Program-made: the position numbers and the translations under genes | Part shown: positions 1-9,932 of the stretch, piece after piece | Layout: the number at the start of each line of letters is the position of its first letter | How positions within the stretch are numbered: the first letter of the stretch is position 1 | Assembly (NCBI GenBank): GCA_017656385.1 | Contig: JACDNX010000001.1 | Coordinates: forward strand, 161,003 to 225,002 | DNA from: Thermodesulfobacterium sp. | Lineage (GTDB): Bacteria; Desulfobacterota; Thermodesulfobacteria; Thermodesulfobacteriales; Thermodesulfobacteriaceae | Direction: 5' to 3' | Length of the DNA: 64,000 nucleotides | Notes under the pieces: generated by a model | Seen by the model: only the letters and a program-made list of their open reading frames with translations | Database searches by the model: none | What the model was told of the DNA's origin: nothing

Positions 1-1100
1 GAGAGCGTCTTTTTTCTTGAAGAGGAAAACAGGTCTTCTCTTGATATTCCGAAAAACTTGCAGGTTGTCTCAATTATCATTTCTACCTGATTGGAATCCT
101 CCTTTATACCGATCTCACTTACCAGCTCCTTTGCCAGAGAAAGAGTAATTGGCTCTTTAAGAAGAGTTGAGCGAGCAATCAAGCCGAGCACCGCGCTTTC
201 AAGCTGTCTTATATCTCCCCTTATCTGACGAGCCAAGTATTCCACAACTTCATAAGGAAATTCGTACCCCTGCTTTTTTGCCTTGTATCTTATAATTTTT
301 TTTCTTGTCGCAAAATCAGGAGCATTAAGTCTTATTAATAACCCAGAAGAAAGTCTTGACCTTAGACTGGTGTCCATTTTCTGAATTTCCTGGGGAAGCT
401 TTAAAGAGGTAAATACTACAGTTTTCCCTTGATCAAGAAGATAATCTAAGAGAAAAGTAAGCTCACTCTGAGTGTATTCCTTTCCAGATAAAAAGTGAAT
501 TTCCTCTAAAAGTAGAACTTCGCACTCATGCCTTATCTTTTCCTTAAAACTCTCTATCATTCCAGAGCGAAGATATTTCATCATATAGTTTAAAAAATCC
601 TGGGCAGTTAAGTAATAAACTCTTTCAAATCCCCTTGAGATCAAACCATTACCCACAGCCTGTGTTAAGTGGGTTTTCCCCAACCCAAAGTTACCATAAA
701 GATAAACCAAATATCCCTTAGGTCTTTCTTCAGCTATCTGATAACATACATTAAAAGCAAATTCATTACATTTCCCTACCACAAAGTCTTCAAAAGTATA
801 TCTGGGACAGAACATTCTTCCTATTACAGGAACAGGGTTATAGGGAATTATCAACTGTTCAGCCTGTGGGTTCTCACTAACAAAAAAATTTATACCCCTG
901 AGACCAAACTCTTCTAAAACTTGTTTAATTACATCTTTGTAATTATCCTCTAACCATTTTTTAGTAAATTCATTGGGAACTTCTACAATCAATTTATCTT
1001 CTGAAACCTCACCCTTAAGAGAAGAAAACCAAACTTTGAAAATTGATTCAGGAAGAAGTTCCTTAATCCTTCCTTTGATCTTTTCCCAGTTTGAATTCAT
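1..1100 (-). CDS. dnaA: Chromosomal replication initiator DnaA (3' end outside window), divergent
   Basis: AAA+ initiator that binds DnaA boxes and opens the origin. Translation from ATG at 1100 gives about 366 residues and runs off the left edge inside domain IV (a CKFFGISREDLF-like start of the DNA-binding domain). Domain I is recognisable (W5, W24 region). Walker A is G-N-F-G-L-G-K-T at about 136-144, and the Arg finger motif LRSR lies at about 246-249. Oddities: the Walker B acidic pair, normally DD, reads EE (residues 199-200), and sensor I, normally TSDR, reads TSLK (231-234). The family call is safe. Whether this is the main initiator or a second, divergent DnaA paralogue cannot be decided here. 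Confidence 0.9.
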   Translation of the reverse strand, partial: MNSNWEKIKGRIKELLPESIFKVWFSSLKGEVSEDKLIVEVPNEFTKKWLEDNYKDVIKQVLEEFGLRGINFFVSENPQAEQLIIPYNPVPVIGRMFCPRYTFEDFVVGKCNEFAFNVCYQIAEERPKGYLVYLYGNFGLGKTHLTQAVGNGLISRGFERVYYLTAQDFLNYMMKYLRSGMIESFKEKIRHECEVLLLEEIHFLSGKEYTQSELTFLLDYLLDQGKTVVFTSLKLPQEIQKMDTSLRSRLSSGLLIRLNAPDFATRKKIIRYKAKKQGYEFPYEVVEYLARQIRGDIRQLESAVLGLIARSTLLKEPITLSLAKELVSEIGIKEDSNQVEMIIETTCKFFGISREDLFSSSRKKTL

Positions 1101-1393
1101 AGTATAAAAATTTAAACATCTAAAAAGCTTTTATACAACTCCCAATAGAAGCAATTAAGGACAAATTTAGAAAATTAAACCTCATTTCAAAAAATTTCAA
1201 AAACTCAATAGCTTATAAGTATGCATTGTTTTAAAAGCCTTGTTATTCTTAAATTTTATCCCTTAGAGAATAATAAAATTTTAAACATCATGGTTTTATA
1301 AAGTTCTTTTTTCTTCTTTTAACTCAAAAATTTTTGATTTTTCTTGATTTTTAATTTTTCACTTCAGATTAATAACTTAAGAGCAGGATGTAT
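1101..1393. other. AT-rich intergenic region upstream of dnaA
   Basis: 293 bases between the dnaA start and the end of the downstream ABC ATPase gene. Very AT-rich, with many A/T runs. I looked for clustered DnaA boxes (TTATNCACA) and found only a poor partial match near 1132. It must carry the dnaA promoter, but I cannot place one with confidence. No gene is seen. Confidence 0.5.
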
Positions 1394-2353
1394 TTATCTC
1401 TTAAAACAGGATATATAATGAAAGTCGTTGATTTTCCTTAGCTGAGGGATTTTTTCTGAGCAAAATTTTTCTCTTTCTTCACAACGAGGATGAAATTCAC
1501 ATCCAGATGGTCTAAAAAGAGCACTTGCAACTTCACCTCTTACTTTTTTTGAAAAGAGATTTTTTGGTGAAAAAGGATCTGGAGAAGCATTAAGAAGCAT
1601 TAAAGTATATGGATGATGAACACTTTTAAAAAATATATCTTTTTTGCAGACTTCAACAATTCTTCCCAGATACATAACAACAATCCAGTCAGAAAGATAA
1701 ATAATCACAGGTAAAGAATGACTTATTAAAAGATAGCTCAGGTGAAATTTTAGCTTAAAATCCTTAAGTAATTCAAGTATTTGACCTGCAAGGGTGGTGT
1801 CAAGTGCTGAAGTTGGTTCATCAAGAACAATAAGGGAGGGAGAAACCATCAAAGCCCTTGCAAGAGCAACCCTTTGCCTTTCCCCTCCACTTAAAGCATG
1901 GGGATATTTATTTAGAACCTCCTTTCTCAATCCTACTAAACTCAAAACCTCTTCTGCCTTCTCCAGACCTCTTCTTTTATTCTTTTCTATATTTATAAAA
2001 TAGGGTTCAAGAAGGATATCCGCTACTTTATACCTTGGATTTAAGGAAAAATAGGGATCCTGGAAAACAGCCTGAATTTTAGCTCTAAATTTCCTGTATT
2101 CCTTTTTTGAAAGCCTTTTTATATCTTTTCCAAACCAGAGAACATCGCCTTTATCAGGTTTTTCAAGGTCTAAAATGATTTTCCCTAAGGTGGTTTTCCC
2201 ACATCCGCTCTCCCCCAAAACACCCACAGTTTCTCCTTTAAAAACAGCAAGGCTAACATCCATCAATGCATAAAAAGATTGCTTTTTAAATCCCCATCTT
2301 TTTATCTCATAACTTTTCCAGATGTTTTTTACTTCTACAACAGCATTATCCAT
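1394..2353 (-). CDS. Oligopeptide/dipeptide ABC transporter ATPase, DppF/OppF type
   Basis: Cytoplasmic ATPase subunit expected to energise peptide (or nickel) import. 319 aa. Walker A GESGCGKT lies at about 47-55, followed by a Q-loop (QDPYFSLNP), signature LSGGERQR, Walker B LIVLDEPTSALD and an H-loop. The C-terminal oligopeptide/dipeptide extension carries a small Cys cluster (CEFHPRC...C). It overlaps the upstream dppD-like gene by 8 nt, so the two are translationally coupled. No permease or substrate-binding protein is adjacent, so the pair is an ATPase doublet detached from the rest of its transporter, and the substrate is unknown. Confidence 0.85.
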   Translation of the reverse strand: MDNAVVEVKNIWKSYEIKRWGFKKQSFYALMDVSLAVFKGETVGVLGESGCGKTTLGKIILDLEKPDKGDVLWFGKDIKRLSKKEYRKFRAKIQAVFQDPYFSLNPRYKVADILLEPYFINIEKNKRRGLEKAEEVLSLVGLRKEVLNKYPHALSGGERQRVALARALMVSPSLIVLDEPTSALDTTLAGQILELLKDFKLKFHLSYLLISHSLPVIIYLSDWIVVMYLGRIVEVCKKDIFFKSVHHPYTLMLLNASPDPFSPKNLFSKKVRGEVASALFRPSGCEFHPRCEEREKFCSEKIPQLRKINDFHYISCFKR

Positions 2354-3290
2354 ATCTAAAGCACCTTACAAAATGCCCATCTTTAACAGATACAAGTTCA
2401 GGATGGCTCTTTTCCCCTTCTTTACATGGATTTTCACACCTTTCAAAATACCTACAGCCCCCTGGCTTTTCATAAATGTTAACTACTCCTCCCTTTAAAA
2501 TCTTTTTAATCTTGCCCTCCTTGGGATAGGAATTAATGAGGCTTCTGGTATAAGGATGCAGGGGGTTATTAAAGAGTTCTTCTGTATGAGCCATTTCCAC
2601 AACTTCTCCTGCATAAAATACACAAACTTTACTTGCAATCCATCTTATAATCCCAAGATCATGGCTTATAAACACTATGGTTAATCCCTTTTTTTGATTG
2701 AGTTCACTCAAAAGCTCAAGAATTTGAATTTGAAGGGTAACATCAAGGGCAGTTGTTGGCTCATCTGCTACCAAAAGCTCTGGCTCTCCTGCAAGAGCCA
2801 TGGCAATCATAGCCCTCTGCCTTAAACCACCTGAAAGCTGATGAGGATAGCTCTTAGCTCTGATTTCAGGATCAGGAATACCAACTTCTCTTAAAAGACG
2901 ATAAATTCTTTCTTTTCTTTCGTTTTTGTTCAGATTAAAGTGGTATTTCAAAACTTCCTCTATCTGTTCTCCAATGGTTAAAACAGGATTGAGCGAACTT
3001 AGAGGATCCTGTAAAATGATGGCAACCTTTTTTCCTCTTAACTTTAAAACTTCTTCTTCGGAAAGTTTGTAAAGAGAAATCCCATCTATGATAACATCTC
3101 CCGAATAATGAGCTATTCCAGGAGGAAAAAGTCTTAAAAGAGAGAAACCCGTTAATGATTTACCACATCCACTCTCACCGAGTATTCCAAGAATTTCTTT
3201 TTTCTCTAAGGAGAAGCTAACTTTGTCAACTAAGGTGACATTTTTCCCTTTTAATCCCAGAACTAAGTCTTTAACTTCTAAAAAAGGCAT
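2346..3290 (-). CDS. Oligopeptide/dipeptide ABC transporter ATPase, DppD/OppD type
   Basis: Partner ATPase of the following gene. 314 aa, with Walker A GESGCGKS at about 37-44, Q-loop QDPLSSLNP, signature LSGGLRQR, Walker B LLVADEPTTALD, and the C-terminal oligo_HPY region with cysteines (GGCRYFERCENPC). DppD/OppD and DppF/OppF normally form a heterodimer under two permeases. Those genes are not in this window. It sits about 46 nt downstream of the SlyD-like gene and may be co-transcribed with it. Confidence 0.85.
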   Translation of the reverse strand: MPFLEVKDLVLGLKGKNVTLVDKVSFSLEKKEILGILGESGCGKSLTGFSLLRLFPPGIAHYSGDVIIDGISLYKLSEEEVLKLRGKKVAIILQDPLSSLNPVLTIGEQIEEVLKYHFNLNKNERKERIYRLLREVGIPDPEIRAKSYPHQLSGGLRQRAMIAMALAGEPELLVADEPTTALDVTLQIQILELLSELNQKKGLTIVFISHDLGIIRWIASKVCVFYAGEVVEMAHTEELFNNPLHPYTRSLINSYPKEGKIKKILKGGVVNIYEKPGGCRYFERCENPCKEGEKSHPELVSVKDGHFVRCFRYG

Positions 3291-3336
3291 ATAAACCGAT
3301 GTTTTGCCAAAGTCCTCTTTGGCTTAGAGATTACCC

Positions 3337-3828
3337 TCAACCCCTTTCACAACTGCAGGCTCTAAACTCAGCAGAAAAAATCTCAAAAGATGTTGCAGGT
3401 CTTGCCTCTAAAATTTTAATTTTCATAATTACGGTTTTCCCTGCAGCAGGATGATTGAAATCTGCCTTAATTTTGTCTCCATCAACTTCCAGAACCTTGA
3501 AAGAGATCCTTGAACCGTATTTGTTTATCTCCTCATACCATTCTCCAACTTTGATTTTTTCAGGATGTTTGAGTTCTTTGATATCAACCTCTTTTATCAG
3601 ATAGGACAAATGTGGACCATAAGCAGATTCAGGAGGTATAACAACCTCTATCTCTTCTCCCTCTTTTTTCCCAGTTACCGCATCTTCTATTATCTTAGGA
3701 ACTGGCTCTCTTCCAAGAATAAAACCTGCTTCCACAGGCTCAGAAAACCAGGAAGGAGCTTTTTCATCTTTTAACTCCAGATGATACCTTATCTTTACAA
3801 AAAAATCTTTTTTAATAAAGTTTTCCAT
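3337..3828 (-). CDS. SlyD-like FKBP-type peptidyl-prolyl cis-trans isomerase
   Basis: Proline isomerase/chaperone. 163 aa. The FKBP fold is split by an insert-in-flap domain, as in SlyD: the N-terminal FKBP strand region is followed by IPPESAYGPH, and the second half carries the family motif NHPAAGKT at about 126-133. The C-terminus is short and ends in CSCERG. It therefore lacks the long His-rich metal-binding tail of E. coli SlyD but keeps two cysteines. A GGAGG-type site precedes the ATG at 3828. Physiological client unknown. Confidence 0.85.
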   Translation of the reverse strand: MENFIKKDFFVKIRYHLELKDEKAPSWFSEPVEAGFILGREPVPKIIEDAVTGKKEGEEIEVVIPPESAYGPHLSYLIKEVDIKELKHPEKIKVGEWYEEINKYGSRISFKVLEVDGDKIKADFNHPAAGKTVIMKIKILEARPATSFEIFSAEFRACSCERG

Positions 3829-3872
3829 AACAAAGTCCCTCCTTTAAAAATTTAGTTTTTTATTTAATTAAT

Positions 3873-4784
3873 TTAATTACTTTCTAATAAAAATTCAATG
3901 AGTGCCATATGAAGCCACATTTTATTTTCTGCCTGATCCCATACTACAGACTGGGGACCCTCAAGAACCTCCTCTGTAATTTCCTCTTCCCTATGAGCAG
4001 GAAGACAATGAAGAACTATTGCAGAAGGAGAAGCCATTTGCAAAAGTTTACTGTTTACCTGAAAATTCTTAAAAGCAAGACTTCTTTTTTGGGTTTCCTC
4101 CTCCTGCCCCATACTTACCCATACATCGGTGTTTATAACCTCTGCATCTTTTATTGCTTCTTCAGGACTGTGGACTATCTCAATCTGAGCCCCATATTTC
4201 TTCTTAGCTGTCTCAACTAACTCCTTTTCAGGCTCAAAGCCCTCAGGACAGGATAAGGTGAGTTTAAAACCAAGCAGAGAAGCTGCCTCAATCCAAGACT
4301 GAGCCACATTGTTTCCATCTCCTATCCAGACAATTTTGTCCCTGTAAAGGTCTTTGCCCTTCTCCATTACCGTCATTATGTCCGATAAAACCTGACAGGG
4401 ATGAAATCTATCCGAAAGCCCGTTTATCACTGGAATAGAAGAATATCTGGCAAATTCCTCTATGGTTTCCTGTTTGTAAGTTCTTAGAACCAGTATGTCA
4501 ACATACCTTGAAAGCACTCGTGCCGTATCCTTTATAGGCTCTCCTCTGCTTAATTGCAGGTCTCTTGAAGACAAAAAAACGCTGTCCCCTCCCCACTTTA
4601 TAATAGCAGACTCAAAGGAAATCCTTGTTCTCGTAGAAGGCTTCTCAAAAATTAATCCCAGAATTTTCCCCGTAAACTTTCTCTCCCAGGTCTTACTTCT
4701 TTTTAATTCCAGAGCTCTCTCAATAAGCTTTAAGGCTTCCTCTTTTTTTAAATCCCATATTCTTGTAAAGTGTTTTGTTGCCAT
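3873..4784 (-). CDS. argF: Ornithine carbamoyltransferase
   Basis: Catalyses carbamoyl phosphate + ornithine to citrulline in arginine biosynthesis. 303 aa, normal family length. The carbamoyl-phosphate motif STRTR is at 50-54, the ornithine-side DGNNVAQS at about 155, and the signature HCLPAHR near 259-265. These favour ArgF over aspartate carbamoyltransferase. GGAG precedes the ATG. Divergent from the flaG operon across a 170-nt AT-rich gap. argH lies about 9 kb away, so the arginine genes here are not one operon. Confidence 0.95.
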   Translation of the reverse strand: MATKHFTRIWDLKKEEALKLIERALELKRSKTWERKFTGKILGLIFEKPSTRTRISFESAIIKWGGDSVFLSSRDLQLSRGEPIKDTARVLSRYVDILVLRTYKQETIEEFARYSSIPVINGLSDRFHPCQVLSDIMTVMEKGKDLYRDKIVWIGDGNNVAQSWIEAASLLGFKLTLSCPEGFEPEKELVETAKKKYGAQIEIVHSPEEAIKDAEVINTDVWVSMGQEEETQKRSLAFKNFQVNSKLLQMASPSAIVLHCLPAHREEEITEEVLEGPQSVVWDQAENKMWLHMALIEFLLESN

Positions 4785-4899
4785 TTTTTTCTCCTTTTAT
4801 TAAAATTATTTTCTGATAAAAAATTTAAAACTTTAATTTTTAACCAATTTTTCAATTTTGCAAATCCGAAAAAAATTAAAAAATTTTTTAAATAACCCT

Positions 4900-4926
4900 T
4901 TAAGTTTTTTTAAAAATATCCGATAA
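4900..4926 (+). promoter_or_regulatory. Sigma-28 (FliA)-type promoter for flaG-fliD-fliS
   Basis: TTAAGTTT (4900-4907), exactly 11 nt, then TCCGATAA (4919-4926). The FliA consensus is TAAAGTTT-N11-GCCGATAA, so 14 of 16 positions match at the canonical spacing. Transcription would start about 20-25 nt before the flaG ATG. The downstream genes are late flagellar genes, the class FliA normally controls. Confidence 0.7.
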
Positions 4927-4954
4927 TATATATCTGAAAAAAAGGGTTTGGAAA

Positions 4955-5371
4955 ATGGAAATAAAAAGGGTAGGTATATTATTTACACAATCTGCGAAAG
5001 TTTCTAACTCTGAAGTTAAAGCATTTCAAAATAAAGTAAAAGTGTCTGCAAATCCTTCTTTTAATGTTAACATTCAGAAAGAAAGGGAAGAAATTCAAAG
5101 GGAGCTTGAAAGAGTTTTTAAAAACCTTGATAGATACTTAGAGAGAATAAATCAGGTTCTCAACCCACTTAATAAGGAATTAAGGGTTGAAATAGATCAG
5201 GAGCTGAATATTCCTATTTTTAAAATCATCAACAAAGAGACCAATGAAATCATAAGGCAAATTCCTCTTGAAGAGATTTTAAAACTTATAAAGAGCATAG
5301 AAAAATTTTTGGAGTCCCAGAGGGTTGACGAGGAGTATCTCAAGGGTCTCCTGTTGAAAGCGGAGGTGTAA
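4955..5371 (+). CDS. flaG: FlaG family flagellar protein
   Basis: Small protein of the FlaG family, usually next to fliD and thought to influence filament length. 138 aa. The conserved C-terminal block is present: a predicted strand pair ending in the family motif NKETNEIIRQIP and then a helix. The N-terminal half is variable and charged. It starts 29 nt after the sigma-28 -10 element, and its stop is 4 nt before the fliD ATG, making it the first gene of the cap operon. Function is assigned by family and neighbourhood. Confidence 0.8.
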   Translation: MEIKRVGILFTQSAKVSNSEVKAFQNKVKVSANPSFNVNIQKEREEIQRELERVFKNLDRYLERINQVLNPLNKELRVEIDQELNIPIFKIINKETNEIIRQIPLEEILKLIKSIEKFLESQRVDEEYLKGLLLKAEV

Positions 5372-5375
5372 ATCT

Positions 5376-6683
5376 ATGGCTGACATTTACATGAGCAACA
5401 TTACAGGGCTTCTTGATGTAGATTCCATCATTCAGGGGCTTCTTCAGAGCAAAACCCAGGATATTCAGGACCTGCAAAATGAAAGGGCAATCCTTCAAGC
5501 TCAGTCAAGTTCTTTGAGCAATCTCCTTGGGGCTTTAAATGATCTCAACGATTTTGTGGAAACTTTCAATGTAAGCAATCTTTTTACAGGAAAAAGTGTT
5601 ACAGTAGGAGACTCGGACATACTCTCGGCAACAGCAGAAAGTGATACCCCTAACATTGACATAAGGGATTTAACAGTTTCTAAGCTTTCTCAGGAAGAAA
5701 TAAGAACTTCTTCAACAGGTGTTACAGATTTAAACTCTACCATTGAGTCTGCAACTTTTACCTTAAGATACTGGACTTCAGATACTACCTATGAAGAAAC
5801 AGAGATCAACTTTTCAGGTGGAACCCTGCAGGATCTTGTTGATGCCATTAACTCATCTCAGGATAAAGTTGAGGCTTCAATTCTTTTTGACGGCACATAT
5901 TATAAATTGATGTTATCTGAAAAGGGTGTAGGAAATTCTACCAAAGAAACAGCTACTGATAGTTTTGTGATAGAAATAAGCTCTGGAAACCTACCCACCC
6001 AGCTTAGTTCTCTTGAAACTCTCCAGTCTGCTCAAAATGCAGAAATTCAAATAGGTTCCAATACCTTTTCCAGCCCTTCAAACACCTTTGAAGACATCAT
6101 TTCAGGACTAACCATTACAGTTTATCAAACAGGAACTACCTATATTTCCGTAGAGGATGACTACTCTCAGGTCTCATCAAACTTAAATGACCTTCTGGAA
6201 AAAATAAACAGCGTTATAGACCTTGTAAATTCTCAAACCGCTAAGGGTGGAGTTTTTCAAGGAAACGCAATAATTACTCAGATAAAATCACAAATTTTTT
6301 CACAGATGAGCCCACTTATAAATCTTGGCGTAATAAATATAGATGATGATGGAATGTATTCTTTAAATACCGAGACATTAAACAATCTTATAGAGACTGA
6401 TCTTGAAACCCTTCAGTCTGCCATCTCTGAGGTGAAAACCAATTTTTCCTCAACCTTGGAGGGGCTGATAGACACCATAAATACCTATAAGTCTACTCAG
6501 GATCAGCAAATAGAAAGAATTAACGAAGAGATAGAAGAGCTTCAACAGACTCTGATCAAAGAAGAAGAAAAACTGAGGCTTGAATTTTCTAAAATAGAGG
6601 CTTTAATGTATCAAAACGAACAACTGAGAACAAGACTTGAAAGCATGGTAACTCCTATTTCTAAAATTTTAAACCAGGATTAA
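5376..6683 (+). CDS. fliD: Flagellar hook-associated protein 2 (filament cap)
   Basis: Secreted cap protein that folds flagellin at the filament tip. 435 aa. The N-terminal FliD_N domain (residues about 7-105) opens with an ITGLLDVDSIIQGLL-like stretch. A Ser/Thr-rich central domain follows, then a C-terminal coiled coil (about 360-430) rich in Glu/Gln/Leu. No signal peptide, as expected for type III export. Composition without Cys is typical. Lies between flaG and fliS. Confidence 0.9.
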   Translation: MADIYMSNITGLLDVDSIIQGLLQSKTQDIQDLQNERAILQAQSSSLSNLLGALNDLNDFVETFNVSNLFTGKSVTVGDSDILSATAESDTPNIDIRDLTVSKLSQEEIRTSSTGVTDLNSTIESATFTLRYWTSDTTYEETEINFSGGTLQDLVDAINSSQDKVEASILFDGTYYKLMLSEKGVGNSTKETATDSFVIEISSGNLPTQLSSLETLQSAQNAEIQIGSNTFSSPSNTFEDIISGLTITVYQTGTTYISVEDDYSQVSSNLNDLLEKINSVIDLVNSQTAKGGVFQGNAIITQIKSQIFSQMSPLINLGVINIDDDGMYSLNTETLNNLIETDLETLQSAISEVKTNFSSTLEGLIDTINTYKSTQDQQIERINEEIEELQQTLIKEEEKLRLEFSKIEALMYQNEQLRTRLESMVTPISKILNQD

Positions 6684-6713
6684 CTTAAAAAAACATCTTA
6701 GGAGGTATTTAAG

Positions 6714-7103
6714 ATGCACATTCAAAGCTATCTTGAAAATCAGGTAAAAAATGCTCATCCCCTTGATCATGTTATCATGCTTTACGGAAAAGCTCTTTCC
6801 TGCCTGAGAATAGCTAAAAAAGCCATAGAAGATGGTCTCAAAGACCCTGAAAACATAAAGAAAAAAGCAGAAAACATAGGAAAAGCTACGGAAATTCTTG
6901 CTTATCTTCAGGGTTCACTAAATATGGAAAAAGGAGGAGAGATTGCAAAAAACTTGAATGAGATTTATGATATACTTATAGATGAGCTTGTAAGAGCCAA
7001 CATGGAAAACAACACCGAAATCATCGTAAAAAGCATAGAAACACTTGAAAACCTCAAAAAAGCATGGGAGGACATTAGAAAAACCTCAGATGTTAGAGCA
7101 TAA
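6714..7103 (+). CDS. fliS: Flagellin export chaperone FliS
   Basis: Binds the flagellin C-terminus to prevent polymerisation in the cytoplasm. 129 aa, all-helical. The N-terminal region contains the family pattern HPLDHVIMLYGKAL and the mid-region LAYLQGSLNMEKGGEIA. AGGAGG lies 6-11 nt before the ATG. Third gene of the flaG-fliD-fliS unit. The flagellin gene itself is not in the window. Confidence 0.9.
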   Translation: MHIQSYLENQVKNAHPLDHVIMLYGKALSCLRIAKKAIEDGLKDPENIKKKAENIGKATEILAYLQGSLNMEKGGEIAKNLNEIYDILIDELVRANMENNTEIIVKSIETLENLKKAWEDIRKTSDVRA

Positions 7104-7347
7104 TCTCAGAGAAGAGCTCATAAAAATAGAACTCGCTGTAAAGAAAAATGAGCTTGATTTTGCTTTAAACCTTTTTGAAAAGATAAATCAGAACTGGGAA
7201 GAATACAAAAAGGGTATAAAACAAGAAGAAATAAAAGCCCTTATTAAACTCTCAGAGTATATAGAAAAGCTTCTTTTAGAAAAAAAGAAAAACTTTTTTG
7301 ATCGCAAGAAACTTTTTCAGCTCCGCAAAGCCTATTCCAAATTTTAA
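7090..7347 (+). CDS. Small helical protein after fliS, possibly FliT-like
   Basis: 85 aa from ATG 7090, overlapping the fliS end by 14 nt. A longer reading from TTG 7045 is possible but would overlap fliS by 59 nt. The protein is charged and helical (Lys/Glu/Leu) with no Cys. FliT, the FliD chaperone, is commonly encoded at this position and is a short helical protein, but similarity is too low to name it. A role as a flagellar chaperone is inference from position. Confidence 0.55.
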   Translation: MLEHNLREELIKIELAVKKNELDFALNLFEKINQNWEEYKKGIKQEEIKALIKLSEYIEKLLLEKKKNFFDRKKLFQLRKAYSKF

Positions 7348-7363
7348 TCATATTTAAACCAGA

Positions 7364-9305
<1,942 letters not shown>

Positions 9306-9344
9306 TTATCATATAATCCCCTTTTGTCAAAATAAGACGCTCAC

Positions 9345-9362
9345 TTAACTTTATAAAGTTAA
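9345..9362. promoter_or_regulatory. 18-bp perfect palindrome between serS and the Rrf2 gene
   Basis: TTAACTTTA followed directly by its reverse complement TAAAGTTAA. It lies in the divergent intergenic region, about 114 nt before the Rrf2 ATG and about 49 nt before serS. The size and symmetry suit a dimeric repressor, and Rrf2 proteins often autoregulate. A chance A/T palindrome is possible in this composition. Confidence 0.4.
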
Positions 9363-9475
9363 AATATTTGAATAATAATAAAAGTATTTAAGGAAAGCTT
9401 GATATATTCTATTTATATTATAAAATTTTACATCATAACTTAATTTTTTTAAATGCTTTTTTAGGGGGTGAAGGG

Positions 9476-9931
9476 ATGTTCAAGTTATCAACCAAAGGAA
9501 GATATGCAGTAAGAGCCATGTATGAAATTGCCAAGGCTTATCCCAAAGGAGTAACTCTTGATCAAATCTCTGCCAATCAGCGAATCTCCCGTGTGTATCT
9601 TGCTCAAATCCTTAACCGCCTTAGACAGGCTCTCCTCATCAGGTCTTTTCGTGGCCCAGGAGGAGGCTATGTCTTGAGAAAAGATCCCTCAGAGATTTCC
9701 CTCTACGATATCCTTGAGCCCCTTGAGGGACCTGTTTGCATTGCATCCTGCATTGATCCCACCGAAGGTTGTGAAGAAGCAGAAGAATGTGTAATTTATC
9801 CCATCTGGGAAAAAGTGGCTCACTACATCGGATGCCTTCTCAAACAGGTTAAACTCTCAGACCTTCTTCAAATAGAAACCGAAGAAGACAAAAAGAAGCT
9901 TGTTAACAAGATCACTGCAAAGTGTGTGTAA
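9476..9931 (+). CDS. Rrf2 family transcriptional regulator (IscR-like)
   Basis: 151 aa DNA-binding regulator. Winged HTH at about 1-60 (LSTKGRYAVRAMYEIA, then the wing SFRGPGGGYVL). The C-terminal segment has Cys residues in the spacing used for a [2Fe-2S] cluster (VCIASCIDPTEGCEEAEEC, about 98-117), so an Fe-S or redox sensor of the IscR type is likely. GGGGGTG lies before the ATG. No isc or suf gene follows. Instead the next gene is a fumarase subunit, one base after the stop. Confidence 0.85.
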   Translation: MFKLSTKGRYAVRAMYEIAKAYPKGVTLDQISANQRISRVYLAQILNRLRQALLIRSFRGPGGGYVLRKDPSEISLYDILEPLEGPVCIASCIDPTEGCEEAEECVIYPIWEKVAHYIGCLLKQVKLSDLLQIETEEDKKKLVNKITAKCV

Positions 9932-9932
9932 A

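Noticed and set aside
1101..1393. Origin of replication next to dnaA
   Set aside because: No cluster of DnaA boxes or clear 13-mer repeats; only AT-rich sequence. Proximity to dnaA alone is not enough.
3306..3323. Hairpin GCCAAAG-TCCT-CTTTGGC between the SlyD-like and dppD-like genes
   Set aside because: Good stem but followed by AAAAC on the minus strand rather than T run, so not called a terminator. Function unclear.
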